From contig NZ_SVEV01000012.1 of NCBI RefSeq assembly GCF_015057185.1, positions 1 through 64,000 on the forward strand: a stretch of 64,000 nucleotides of DNA. The letters run 5' to 3'. The notes below the pieces were generated by a model. That model saw only the letters and a list, made by a program, of their open reading frames with translations. It ran no database searches and was not told the origin of the DNA. This DNA comes from Pseudobutyrivibrio sp. (GTDB lineage Bacteria > Bacillota > Clostridia > Lachnospirales > Lachnospiraceae). Numbering within the stretch: the first letter of the stretch is position 1; each line of letters opens with the position of its first letter. Positions 27,398 to 35,560 of this stretch are shown piece after piece. The translations under genes were made by a program, and so were the position numbers.

Positions 27398-28411
27398 TTA
27401 AACCTCTCCTTTCTGAAGGTTTTTAACCTCCTCAGCGAAAACGCCTTTTGATGAAAGAAACTCTTTAATCTCTTCAACCTGTGTCCTGTCTTTTGGAGTT
27501 TCTATAAGGAGCTGTCCATAAGCACTTCCACCTATATCAGCTGTACTAGCACCTAAAATATTAAGTTCCATTCCTGTGTGTAAAATAAGCTGCGCAATAG
27601 CTGGCTCATATGAAGACTGCCCATCAAATACCACTCTGATGTAATCCTTTGTTGGTACTGGCACGCCCCCATCCTCTTCCTCAGGAACGATGAGCTTTCT
27701 GGCTGTTTCAGACTTTGGATTCTTAAATATTTCTCTAACATCTCCAAATTCTTCAACAACGCCCTGGCTCATAACTGCTACTCTGTCACATATCTGCTCC
27801 ACTACTCTCATTTCATGAGTGATAATTACGATAGTAACACCAAGCTTTTTATTAATATCCTTTAATAGCTTTAGGATATTTCTAGTTGTAAGGGGGTCAA
27901 GTGCTGAAGTTGCCTCATCGCAAAGTAAAACCTTTGGGTCTGTAGCAAGGGCTCTTGCTATAGCAACTCTTTGCTTTTGTCCACCTGACAGCTGTGCTGG
28001 ATATGACTTTTCTTTATCAGCCAAATCTACAAGGGCCAAAAGCTCTCTAGCCTTTTCCAATGCCTTTTTTCTTTTTACACCAGAAATCTCAAGTGGATAA
28101 CATACGTTGTCAATAACATTTCTCTGGGCTAAAAGATTGAATTGCTGGAATATCATTCCTATGCTGCGTCTAGCAGTTCTCAATTCCTTTTCACTGGCAT
28201 TTGTTAAATCCAAATCTTCAAATATTACTTTGCCAGCTGTAGGCCTCTCTAACATATTTAAACATCTAACAAGTGTAGATTTTCCTGCCCCCGAAAAACC
28301 AATTATTCCAAATATTTCGCCATCGCGAATTTCAAAACTAACATTGTGAACGGCGTCGACTTTACCGCTCTTAGTTTTGAACTCTTTGGATACGTTTTCT
28401 AGTCGTATCAT
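27398..28411 (-). CDS. metN: Methionine ABC transporter ATP-binding protein MetN
   Basis: Powers methionine import. The 337-aa protein has Walker A GFSGAGKSTLVRCL, signature LSGGQKQRVAIARAL, Walker B VLLCDEATSALD, and the C-terminal NIL (ACT-like) domain that senses methionine inside the cell (about residues 265-335). It is the first gene of metNIQ. No SAM riboswitch can be recognised in the 236 bp upstream. Confidence 0.96.
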   Translation of the reverse strand: MIRLENVSKEFKTKSGKVDAVHNVSFEIRDGEIFGIIGFSGAGKSTLVRCLNMLERPTAGKVIFEDLDLTNASEKELRTARRSIGMIFQQFNLLAQRNVIDNVCYPLEISGVKRKKALEKARELLALVDLADKEKSYPAQLSGGQKQRVAIARALATDPKVLLCDEATSALDPLTTRNILKLLKDINKKLGVTIVIITHEMRVVEQICDRVAVMSQGVVEEFGDVREIFKNPKSETARKLIVPEEEDGGVPVPTKDYIRVVFDGQSSYEPAIAQLILHTGMELNILGASTADIGGSAYGQLLIETPKDRTQVEEIKEFLSSKGVFAEEVKNLQKGEV

Positions 28412-28437
28412 ATTAATTTTTGCCTCCGATCGATCAT

Positions 28438-28459
28438 AAACCTATTAATCAATAGGTTT
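28438..28459. promoter_or_regulatory. Palindrome ahead of metN
   Basis: A perfect inverted repeat AAACCTATT-aatc-AATAGGTTT lies 27 bases before the metN start. Its position suits a repressor operator, possibly for methionine control in place of a riboswitch. It has T residues on the plus side only, so it is not a terminator for metN. Confidence 0.35.
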
Positions 28460-28554
28460 TTACTTTATTGAGTATATCAAATAATAGAATCTAGGTATAA
28501 TAAACTAATTTTATTAGTGGGTATAAATTTAATTTATAACTAGCATAAATCTTG

Positions 28555-28583
28555 TTGCCATGCTATTTTTGTGGTACTATACA
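28555..28583 (+). promoter_or_regulatory. Citrate synthase promoter
   Basis: TTGCCA (28555-28560) and TATACA (28578-28583) are 17 bp apart, about 65 bases before the preferred citrate synthase start. Confidence 0.6.
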
Positions 28584-28647
28584 TATACTGTAATTTAGCG
28601 CACTAAAGTGTAAAATGATTACAGACGTTAAAAGGAGGAAAATGTTA

Positions 28648-30021
28648 ATGGTAATTGAAAACTACAGCGAGATTACTCCTGAACTAGAAAAGCTTGCGGA
28701 ACTTTCAAAAAAATCCTCATACATTGATCCTGAATTATACACTACCTACGATGTAAAAAGAGGTCTTCGTGACCTTAATGGTAAGGGTGTACTTGTTGGT
28801 ATAACAGAGATTTCAGAGGTCAATTCAAAGAAATTTGTTGATGGAAAAGAGGTTCCTTGCGACGGTCAGTTATTCTATAGAGGATATAACGTTAGAGACC
28901 TTGTAAAGAATCTTCCTGCAGAGCAGCACTTCGGTTTCGAGGAATGTGCATATCTTCTATTATTTGGTTCGCTTCCTACAATAGAACAATTAGAAGAATT
29001 TAAAAATCTTCTTGCAAGATACCGCTCTCTTCCACCTAACTTTGTAAGAGATATGATTATGAAAAGCCCATCACAGGATATGATGAACTCACTTGCTAGA
29101 TCAGTACTTGCTCTTTATTCCTATGATGACTACGCTGATGATACTTCTGAGCCTAATGTACTTAGACAGTGCTTACAGCTCATTGCCAATTTTCCATTGT
29201 TATCTGTTTACAGCTATGCTGCATACGATTACTACTACAATGGGAAATCACTTATCATTCATCAGCCTAGACCTGACTACTCAACAGCAGAGAATATTCT
29301 TCACTGCTTGAGACCAGACAGTAAATTCACTCCACTTGAAGCAAAGCTTCTTGATGTAGCTCTTATCCTTCATATGGAGCATGGTGGTGGTAACAACTCC
29401 ACCTTCACTACTCACCTGGTTTCTTCATCTGGTACAGATACATACGCTGCTATAGCAGCAGCTCTTGGCTCTCTCAAGGGTCCAAAGCATGGTGGTGCCA
29501 ATATCAAGGTCGTCAAAATGTTTGATGATATGAAGTCTCACCTGAATAATTGGGAAGACGAGGAAGAAGTTTCTGCTTATCTTAGAGCTTTACTTCACGG
29601 AGAGGCATTCGATAAGGCTGGCCTTATTTATGGTATGGGACACGCTATTTATTCTGTGTCAGACCCACGTGCTCTTACCTTCCATTCTTTTGTTGCTGAC
29701 CTTGCAAAAGAAAAGGGAATGGAAAAAGAATATAATCTTTATGAATTAGTTGCAAAGCTTGCTCCAAAGATTATCGCTGAGGAGAGAAAAATCTACAAAG
29801 GTGTTTCTCCTAACGTGGATTTCTATTCAGGCTTCGTATATCAGATGCTTGGCATTCCTGGAGAGCTTTTCACTCCAATATTTGCCATCGCACGTATCGC
29901 TGGCTGGAGCGCTCACCGTATGGAAGAGATTTGCCACAAGGGCAAAATCATGAGACCTGCATACATGACAGTATGCCAGCACAAAAAATACATTCCAATC
30001 GAAGACAGAACAGTTGACTAA
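28648..30021 (+). CDS. gltA: Citrate synthase
   Basis: Condenses oxaloacetate and acetyl-CoA to citrate, feeding 2-oxoglutarate and glutamate synthesis in an organism with a partial TCA path. The start at 28648 (MVIENYSEIT) lies nine bases after GGAGG; the track start at 28615 has no such site. The 457-aa product has the catalytic histidines in LHMEHGGGNNSTF and GPKHGGAN, with the aspartate region GMGHAIYSVSDPRA. Methylcitrate synthase is a less likely alternative, as no propionate genes are near. Confidence 0.93.
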   Translation: MVIENYSEITPELEKLAELSKKSSYIDPELYTTYDVKRGLRDLNGKGVLVGITEISEVNSKKFVDGKEVPCDGQLFYRGYNVRDLVKNLPAEQHFGFEECAYLLLFGSLPTIEQLEEFKNLLARYRSLPPNFVRDMIMKSPSQDMMNSLARSVLALYSYDDYADDTSEPNVLRQCLQLIANFPLLSVYSYAAYDYYYNGKSLIIHQPRPDYSTAENILHCLRPDSKFTPLEAKLLDVALILHMEHGGGNNSTFTTHLVSSSGTDTYAAIAAALGSLKGPKHGGANIKVVKMFDDMKSHLNNWEDEEEVSAYLRALLHGEAFDKAGLIYGMGHAIYSVSDPRALTFHSFVADLAKEKGMEKEYNLYELVAKLAPKIIAEERKIYKGVSPNVDFYSGFVYQMLGIPGELFTPIFAIARIAGWSAHRMEEICHKGKIMRPAYMTVCQHKKYIPIEDRTVD

Positions 30022-30028
30022 ACAACAA

Positions 30029-30058
30029 AATCCCCGCTGCTTATATGCAACGGGGATT
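30029..30058. terminator. Bidirectional terminator after gltA
   Basis: An 8-bp stem (aatccccg / cggggatt) lies between the convergent gltA and DUF4179 genes, with AT-rich flanks on both sides. Confidence 0.65.
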
Positions 30059-30067
30059 ATTTAATAT

Positions 30068-31279
30068 TTAGAATTCTACAACGCCACTCCAAAGTGCTTT
30101 CTCATCAAGAATATCTTTTGCTCCATCACCTTCTAACAGAAGGCCCTTGATTTCATCCATGTAATCGTAATAATCACATACATAAAGTGTGATTTCTGAA
30201 ACATCATGGCCTTCAACTGGAAGCATCGACAAGTCATCCTCTGCCTCCATGTGTTTTCCATCTTTATCAAGTGCGACAACTATATAATTAGCATAAGGAT
30301 CATCATAATCCAATTCTAATTCAAATGGTGTCTTGCTGACAGTTATATAGCTAATTCCTGACAAACCTTCTACATCAATAGTTTTTGATGTGGTATTTTG
30401 TCTATCAACATTTACATCAAAGGTAAAATGCCAAGGACCATCAATCCACCAATTCTCATACTCATTTTTCCAATTAAGGGAATCCTGTTCTTCCATAGTA
30501 AGCTCAGAAAATGCCGGATTATCAATATCTGTTACAATATCATCAAGTTCAAAATCAACTGTAAAGGAATCTGGCAAATCATAGTGAGATACTGGTGTAT
30601 CTGCATCTGTATAATACTCGTTTGATTCTAACACGTCTTTTGAATAGTAATTAAGCACGTAAGCTAAATCTACCTTAACAACTCCCTGGAAGGTATTATC
30701 ATCAATAAATTCTCCATTTAAATACTCTAAGGAATTATTATTATAACTACTATCTTCTGTCTCAAAGCTATATTTTAGTTTTGAATCAAAGAGATAAAAC
30801 ATGTACATATCCTCATTATCCAAATCAGGATACATTTGGCTAATTGGGAATGGGTCTTTACTCTCAATTATCATACTAATGTACATAGCCTTTTCATCAC
30901 AATATATGTCCTGAAGTGTGACTGTGTTACCATCAACCGTCTGAGTAAGTGCAACAGCCTCATTTAACGAATCTGATGCTATAGGCTGTGCATATTTTTC
31001 ATAGTCTCCGCCAAAACCAAGCTTGTGACCTAAGCTAGAAAATACATTTCCTACAACAGGAACCTCCTCTGCAAATGATGGATTTGTAATGCATACTCCT
31101 GAGAAAACTACCACACCAAGTGCTGCAGCTGTTGCTACTATTGTTTTAACTATTCTAAAATTTCTCTTTTTCATTGTCCTCTCCTCTTCCTCATAAATCT
31201 GAGTAAAGGCAAGGTCTACTTTTTCCTGAACTATAGTAGGAATCTCAGCATCAGATATTATTAACTTCTTCTTATCCAT
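30068..31279 (-). CDS. DUF4179 membrane protein, probable anti-sigma partner
   Basis: A 403-aa protein (start set at the ATG 31279, eight bases after AAAGGAAG; the track start is a TTG). Residues 1-40 are a short cytoplasmic, helical region. One membrane segment follows at about 45-65 (IVKTIVATAAALGVVVFSGVCI), and then a large extracellular domain with the DUF4179 pattern (LNEAVALTQTVDGNTVTLQDIYCDEKAMYISMIIES). DUF4179 proteins are commonly encoded next to ECF sigma factors. Here the sigma stop and this ATG are 16 bp apart, so an anti-sigma or signal-sensing role is inferred. Confidence 0.8.
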   Translation of the reverse strand: MDKKKLIISDAEIPTIVQEKVDLAFTQIYEEEERTMKKRNFRIVKTIVATAAALGVVVFSGVCITNPSFAEEVPVVGNVFSSLGHKLGFGGDYEKYAQPIASDSLNEAVALTQTVDGNTVTLQDIYCDEKAMYISMIIESKDPFPISQMYPDLDNEDMYMFYLFDSKLKYSFETEDSSYNNNSLEYLNGEFIDDNTFQGVVKVDLAYVLNYYSKDVLESNEYYTDADTPVSHYDLPDSFTVDFELDDIVTDIDNPAFSELTMEEQDSLNWKNEYENWWIDGPWHFTFDVNVDRQNTTSKTIDVEGLSGISYITVSKTPFELELDYDDPYANYIVVALDKDGKHMEAEDDLSMLPVEGHDVSEITLYVCDYYDYMDEIKGLLLEGDGAKDILDEKALWSGVVEF

Positions 31280-31295
31280 ATCACTGTCTTCCTTT

Positions 31296-31805
31296 CTACT
31301 CAACTATCTCGTAATAACGGGCCAATCTTTCACGACCACGTTTTAATCTGGTTTTTACTGTATTTGCCGGGAGTTCTAGCACCTTTGAAATCTCTTCAAT
31401 AGAATAACCCTGCCAATAAAACATCACTATAATGACTCTGTATTTCTCTTCTAGCTTGTCCAAAGCTTCTTTTAGCTCTAGATTGCAATCGTCCTCATAG
31501 GTAGGCTCATCCCATTCATTAAGCTCAGCTTGATTCTGTTTGTTTCTAATAATGTCATAACAATTATTCATAAGAATCTTTGTAAGCCAAGTCTTAAAAT
31601 ATTTGTTGAACCTAAGGGTGTCAATCTTCTCCCAACAATTAAGGATTGTCTCCTGTATGGCATCTGCCACATCCTCATCATTCATAAGAATTGCCAGCGC
31701 CACCTTGTACATATCCTGCATATGTCTGTTAATCAGTTCAGTAAAAGCATCCTTATCACGCCTTTTAGCTCTTACTATAAGTTCATTTATGTCTCGTTTC
31801 TGCAT
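31296..31805 (-). CDS. ECF-type RNA polymerase sigma factor
   Basis: A 169-aa sigma factor with region 2 (DAFTELINRHMQDMYKVALAIL...DVADAIQETILNCWEKI) and region 4 (YRVIIVMFYWQGYSIEEISKVLELPANTVKTRLKRGRERL). It lacks regions 1 and 3, as usual for group 4 factors. The ATG follows GGAGG by eight bases. An ECF-like promoter lies upstream, so it probably turns on its own operon. It is followed by the DUF4179 partner. Confidence 0.93.
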   Translation of the reverse strand: MQKRDINELIVRAKRRDKDAFTELINRHMQDMYKVALAILMNDEDVADAIQETILNCWEKIDTLRFNKYFKTWLTKILMNNCYDIIRNKQNQAELNEWDEPTYEDDCNLELKEALDKLEEKYRVIIVMFYWQGYSIEEISKVLELPANTVKTRLKRGRERLARYYEIVE

Positions 31806-31878
31806 TGATGCAGCCTCCTGTTGTGCACACAGTATTAAGAATAATCAAAGCGTCCTTCAATTGTTCTTACATACATTA

Positions 31879-31904
31879 GACGTGTGAGGAATGAAAAAGT
31901 TTCA
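31879..31904 (-). promoter_or_regulatory. ECF-type autoregulated promoter
   Basis: On the minus strand TGAAAC (31899-31904) and CGTC (31879-31882) are 16 bp apart. This matches the TGAAAC-N16-CGT form used by SigW-like ECF factors and lies about 75 bases before the sigma gene. Confidence 0.65.
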
Positions 31905-31948
31905 CATATTTTAAAATTTATGTAAAAAAATTTTTAGCATACAAAAAA

Positions 31949-31972
31949 GCCCATAGCAAAACTGCTACAGGC
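31949..31972 (-). terminator. Terminator of the dlt-like operon
   Basis: A 10-base imperfect stem (gcctgtagca / tgctatgggc) is followed on the minus strand by TTTTTT, just past the dtd stop. Confidence 0.75.
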
Positions 31973-31980
31973 CTGCTTTC

Positions 31981-32430
31981 TTAACATATATCTTTTGAAT
32001 CAAGGACAATTGTAAATGGCCCATCGTTTTCTAGTGACACCTTCATGTCCGCGCCGAATTCTCCAGTTTCAACATGAAAGTTTCCTTCACGACATTTCTC
32101 AATGATGTATTCATACATATCGTTTGCCATATCAGGTGCCCCTGCATCTGTGAAGGATGGTCGATACCCCTTTTTGCAATTTGCATAAAGAGTAAATTGA
32201 GAAACAAGAAGCAACTCACCACCTACATCTGTAAGAGAAAGATTGATTTTATCATTCTCATCATCAAATATTCGAAGTCCCAAAAGCTTCTTTACCATTT
32301 TGTCTGCGATTTCCTTTGTATCATCATCGCACACTCCAATAAGAACAAGAAAGCCTTTGCCGATTTGCCCAATTACATTCCCATCAACCTTTACCGATGC
32401 ATGGTTGACTCTTTGTATTACAAATTTCAT
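31981..32430 (-). CDS. dtd: D-aminoacyl-tRNA deacylase
   Basis: Hydrolyses D-aminoacyl-tRNA and so stops D-amino acids entering translation. The 149-aa length and both active-site strands are standard: VSQFTLYA (about residues 77-84) and [11 protein letters not shown] with the cis-Gly-Pro motif near the C-terminus. It is the last gene of the dlt-like operon (9-bp gap). That is a telling position, because the operon also encodes an amino acid racemase, so the enzyme may guard against the D-amino acid made there. Confidence 0.97.
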   Translation of the reverse strand: MKFVIQRVNHASVKVDGNVIGQIGKGFLVLIGVCDDDTKEIADKMVKKLLGLRIFDDENDKINLSLTDVGGELLLVSQFTLYANCKKGYRPSFTDAGAPDMANDMYEYIIEKCREGNFHVETGEFGADMKVSLENDGPFTIVLDSKDIC

Positions 32431-32439
32431 GATACTCTC

Positions 32440-33498
32440 CTATTGTTCATCTGGCTCGTGAACAGAACCATACTTTTCTAGATTAGTTGTCTGTCTCTCA
32501 ATTTCGTCATTGTATCTTTCGATTACACCATTCCAGTAATCATCAAGCTCAGCCTCACCTCTTCTATCTGGAACGCCAAAATCGTCAACCAATATCTGTC
32601 CAAAATAATCGGACATTTTCTCAGCACCTGCAAGGTTAAGGTGGAGTCCACCGTCATATGTGTCAGTACTCCAATCTATTCCCATTTCATCCTGATAATC
32701 GAGGAAATTAATATAAGTCAAATCATTTTTCTCTGCATAATCAACAATCTGCTGATCCCACTGTTCATACCAATAAGGGTAAAGAGTAGGTGCTTTAACA
32801 AGAACTAACTCGACATCGTTTTCCTTACAAAGCTGTGTAAGCTTGTCTAAGTAATAATATGAGTTCTCTCCAAACTGGTAATCTGCAAGAGGCTTTCCCT
32901 CAGGTACATTCTCAGCAGCCTTTACGTCAACACGCATGTAATATCCATTAAAGGATACCTTGTCTTTATGGAATAAATATTCAAAATCATCTGAGTTTAA
33001 ATCATTCCAGCGGCTGTGATAACGAAGTAACGGAAATACGTATTCAATAAAGCTTTCTTCCTCTGTCATTGATGCATTAATGGAATCAACCTTGCTGCTG
33101 CTCCATTTCATACCATCAAGAGTCATTCGATTATAAGCCTCATTTTGTGGCTCGTTATATTTCATGGAAAGCACGTTAAATACAATAACATCTGGGTGCT
33201 CTCGCTCAATCGTTTCCTCTGCCAAATAATAGGATTGCCAAATCAACTGTTGGGCGCTTCCTCGCACATAGGAATTGATTCCGTAGTTTTCCCACAAATA
33301 TACAGGGGAAATATTTTCATAGAGCTCGCAATCACCAATGAATACCACGTTATGGTCTGTTGGATCATCATAGTATTCTGCAATCATTGCTCCCTCTAGA
33401 ATCCCTGACATATATTTAGGCATAAGTAATTTAGTTGTTATCCATAGTCCTGTTATCGCAATTACGATAGAAAGAACTATTGCTAAAAGTCTTTTCAT
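32440..33498 (-). CDS. DltD-like SGNH-fold transferase/hydrolase
   Basis: A 352-aa membrane-anchored protein: one N-terminal membrane segment (about residues 5-25), then an extracellular SGNH-like domain. Block I reads VVFIGDCELYENISP, where DltD has a serine (GSSE), so cysteine takes the nucleophile place. Block V is kept as DGGLHLNLAGA (Asp and His). In dlt systems DltD works with the MBOAT protein DltB in the last transfer to teichoic acid. The position after the MBOAT gene (9-bp gap) supports the same role here. The acceptor polymer is unknown. Confidence 0.78.
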   Translation of the reverse strand: MKRLLAIVLSIVIAITGLWITTKLLMPKYMSGILEGAMIAEYYDDPTDHNVVFIGDCELYENISPVYLWENYGINSYVRGSAQQLIWQSYYLAEETIEREHPDVIVFNVLSMKYNEPQNEAYNRMTLDGMKWSSSKVDSINASMTEEESFIEYVFPLLRYHSRWNDLNSDDFEYLFHKDKVSFNGYYMRVDVKAAENVPEGKPLADYQFGENSYYYLDKLTQLCKENDVELVLVKAPTLYPYWYEQWDQQIVDYAEKNDLTYINFLDYQDEMGIDWSTDTYDGGLHLNLAGAEKMSDYFGQILVDDFGVPDRRGEAELDDYWNGVIERYNDEIERQTTNLEKYGSVHEPDEQ

Positions 33499-33507
33499 TT
33501 AACACCT

Positions 33508-35100
33508 CTAGAACTGATTATAGATAAACTGACTTGCGGAATATCCAATTCCGTAAGCTCCAAACACTAAAGTAGCCATCAGCAATCCATACCAAATTAT
33601 AAATCTAGCAGGCGCAGCCACAGTTGATATTTTTTCTCTTACAGAGCCACTTCGCTGAATCAAGCTCACTGAAACAAGAATTAATAGCCCAACAAAAACA
33701 ATTAAGTAATCGTAACCTGTGATTCCCATTCCAATAAAGGCCTCTGTATTAATTTGCGCAAGGCTGGAATCTGTAAATATACTTCCAAACATTTTGAAAG
33801 TAAGAGGTACATCTCTATAACAGTCAAACATACGAAGTGATGACATAATAAGCACAGTTCTGATGACCTGAAAAAGTCTCCATCCAAATGTGCCTGCGAC
33901 ATGCACCTTGCTGTGGAACCATCTGTAGAATGGCTCAAGCTCCTGAGAAATCATGATAACTACAAAGTTGCCAAGACCCCATACTATAAAATTCCAGCTA
34001 GCTCCATGCCATATACCTGTTGTAAACCATACAATAAAGCTTGATAAATAAACAGGCACTCTCTTACCCAAATTATTGCCAAGCTTAGCTCTAGATTTTT
34101 TAGAAAGCTTCATCATAAACTGGCTGGCAGAAATTGGATAGAAAATATAGTCTGTAAACCATGTACCCATGGTAATATGCCATCTATTCCAGTACTCCTT
34201 GATGTTCTTTGAAAAATATGGGCGAATAAAGTTTTCGGTAACTTTGATTCCCATAGTCTCAGCCACACCAATAGTGATATCTATACCGCCAGTGAAATCG
34301 CAGTAAAGCTCTAGAGCATAAAACATCGCCCCTGCGAAGGCATAAAAGCCTGTGTAAGTATCTGTATCAGCAATAATTGCTTTTACAGGAACAAGAATTC
34401 TATCTGCAATAACAAGCTTTTTGAAAAATCCCCAAAGAATACGCTCTAATCCAAAGGATACTGTGCGCCAATCAAATCTATGCTCCTCATATAGAGTCTT
34501 GCTTAAATCTGCATATCGGCTGATTGGTCCTTGAACAAGCTGTGGAAAGAATGAAACAAAAAGCGCAAACTTCAGCAAATTCTTTTGAGCCTCAAACTTG
34601 CCGTTATATACATCAATCAAGTATCCCATTGACTGGAATGTATAGAATGAGATACCCATTGGGATAATCAAATTTACAAATGAAATTCCTTCACCGTCAT
34701 TAAATGCACCAAGCAGTTGGTTGATATTTGCAATAGTAAAATTAGTGTACTTTGTAACAGCAAGAATACCTAAATTGAAAAGCAAACAGCATAAGAAAAT
34801 CCTTTTCTCCGTGGCATGCTCCTTAGCCTTTAGGGCTTTTCTCTCATCCTTCTCGTATTCTTTTTTGTGCTCCTTGAACCAAGCATCAAAAGCTAGCTTT
34901 TTATCAGAGATAGCTTTCGCTGCCAAGAAAGTACTCACTGTTGTTATGGCAATAAAAATCAAATATCTAGGATCCGCCATAAAATAAAATGCGTAACTAG
35001 CAAGAAGCAGGAAGGACCACTGGGCCCTTCCTGGAATGATGTAATACATCAAAAATACTACTAATAAAAATCCTAAGAATTCGTAGCTTGTAAATAACAT
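33508..35100 (-). CDS. MBOAT-family O-acyltransferase (DltB-like)
   Basis: A 530-aa polytopic membrane protein with the MBOAT core: QGPISRYADLSKTL, CDFTGGIDITIGVAETMG, WNRWHITMGTWFTDYIFYP and the catalytic-type histidine in GIWHGASWNFIVWGLGN. In dlt operons DltB moves an aminoacyl group from the carrier protein across the membrane; AlgI-type relatives acetylate polysaccharides. The carrier protein gene 3 bp upstream and the adenylation gene before it favour the aminoacyl role. The second name, AlgI-like acetyltransferase, cannot be excluded by sequence alone. Confidence 0.88.
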   Translation of the reverse strand: MLFTSYEFLGFLLVVFLMYYIIPGRAQWSFLLLASYAFYFMADPRYLIFIAITTVSTFLAAKAISDKKLAFDAWFKEHKKEYEKDERKALKAKEHATEKRIFLCCLLFNLGILAVTKYTNFTIANINQLLGAFNDGEGISFVNLIIPMGISFYTFQSMGYLIDVYNGKFEAQKNLLKFALFVSFFPQLVQGPISRYADLSKTLYEEHRFDWRTVSFGLERILWGFFKKLVIADRILVPVKAIIADTDTYTGFYAFAGAMFYALELYCDFTGGIDITIGVAETMGIKVTENFIRPYFSKNIKEYWNRWHITMGTWFTDYIFYPISASQFMMKLSKKSRAKLGNNLGKRVPVYLSSFIVWFTTGIWHGASWNFIVWGLGNFVVIMISQELEPFYRWFHSKVHVAGTFGWRLFQVIRTVLIMSSLRMFDCYRDVPLTFKMFGSIFTDSSLAQINTEAFIGMGITGYDYLIVFVGLLILVSVSLIQRSGSVREKISTVAAPARFIIWYGLLMATLVFGAYGIGYSASQFIYNQF

Positions 35101-35103
35101 GTA

Positions 35104-35337
35104 TTAGTCCTCGTCGTCTAATTTAGCCTTAATTAATGCGTAAATTGTCTCAGCTGAATCAAAGTTTTCTGGAGTAAGCTCGGCAGCACCGATTGTAACG
35201 TCAAACTCCTCATTAATCTCTGAAATAAGTGACACAATATCAAAGGAATCAAGGATTCCGCCTGTCACAAGGCCCTTCTCAGTAGTAAAGTCCACCTCAG
35301 GATGTAAGTCTCCTAAAATTTCTAATAATTCTTCCAT
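35104..35337 (-). CDS. Acyl/aminoacyl carrier protein (DltC-like)
   Basis: A 77-aa carrier protein. The phosphopantetheine serine is in GGILDSFDIVSLI (about residue 32), followed by the usual second and third helices (INEEFDVTI, NFDSAETIYALIKAKL). Its neighbours make it the likely thiol carrier for the residue activated by the adenylation enzyme and passed on to the MBOAT protein. GGAGG lies upstream. It is preceded by 206 bp of structured non-coding sequence, unusual inside an operon. Confidence 0.9.
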   Translation of the reverse strand: MEELLEILGDLHPEVDFTTEKGLVTGGILDSFDIVSLISEINEEFDVTIGAAELTPENFDSAETIYALIKAKLDDED

Positions 35338-35360
35338 AATTTTCCTCCTAAATTTAATCC

Positions 35361-35444
35361 GCTGGTTACGACTACAAGCCTTGAGTCTCTCCGCTCATCT
35401 AACATGATTCGCTAAAGAGACCCAAGAGCTTGATGTCTACCAGC
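35361..35444 (-). ncRNA. Structured element, copy 2 of a two-copy family
   Basis: On the minus strand outer arms GCTGGT / ACCAGC enclose GAC-at-CAAGC...GCTTG-ta-GTC, then CTTGG/CAAG and TCTCT/AGAGA. A tip follows with TAGCGAA...GATGAGCGG. The element at 23592-23687 (plus strand) shares the loop bases and order, while four helices differ by paired changes. It lies 23 bases before the carrier protein start, so it may act as a leader, or it may be a dispersed palindromic element. Confidence 0.6.
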
Positions 35445-35451
35445 TCATATA

Positions 35452-35560
35452 AAAGCACTTCATAATGGCGCCCTGCGGGAAAGGTGTGATGCTTTCCGAA
35501 GGAAGTATCGCACTAGTAAGCGAAGCTTACATTTAAGCATGTATTACTTGGATGTGCTTT
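35452..35560. repeat. Hairpin cluster at the 3' end of the adenylation gene
   Basis: Outer arms AAAGCAC / GTGCTTT enclose a 13-bp hairpin (GTGTGATGCTTTC...GGAAGTATCGCAC, about 35484-35513) and GTAAGC-gaa-GCTTAC. The right arm overlaps the last codons of the adenylation gene. Three wobble-type positions in the 13-bp stem are G-U only if the plus strand is transcribed. Function unknown. Confidence 0.45.

Noticed and set aside
28412-28647. SAM riboswitch ahead of metNIQ
   Set aside because: No SAM-box core or matching multi-stem junction could be found in the spacer; only a simple palindrome is present.
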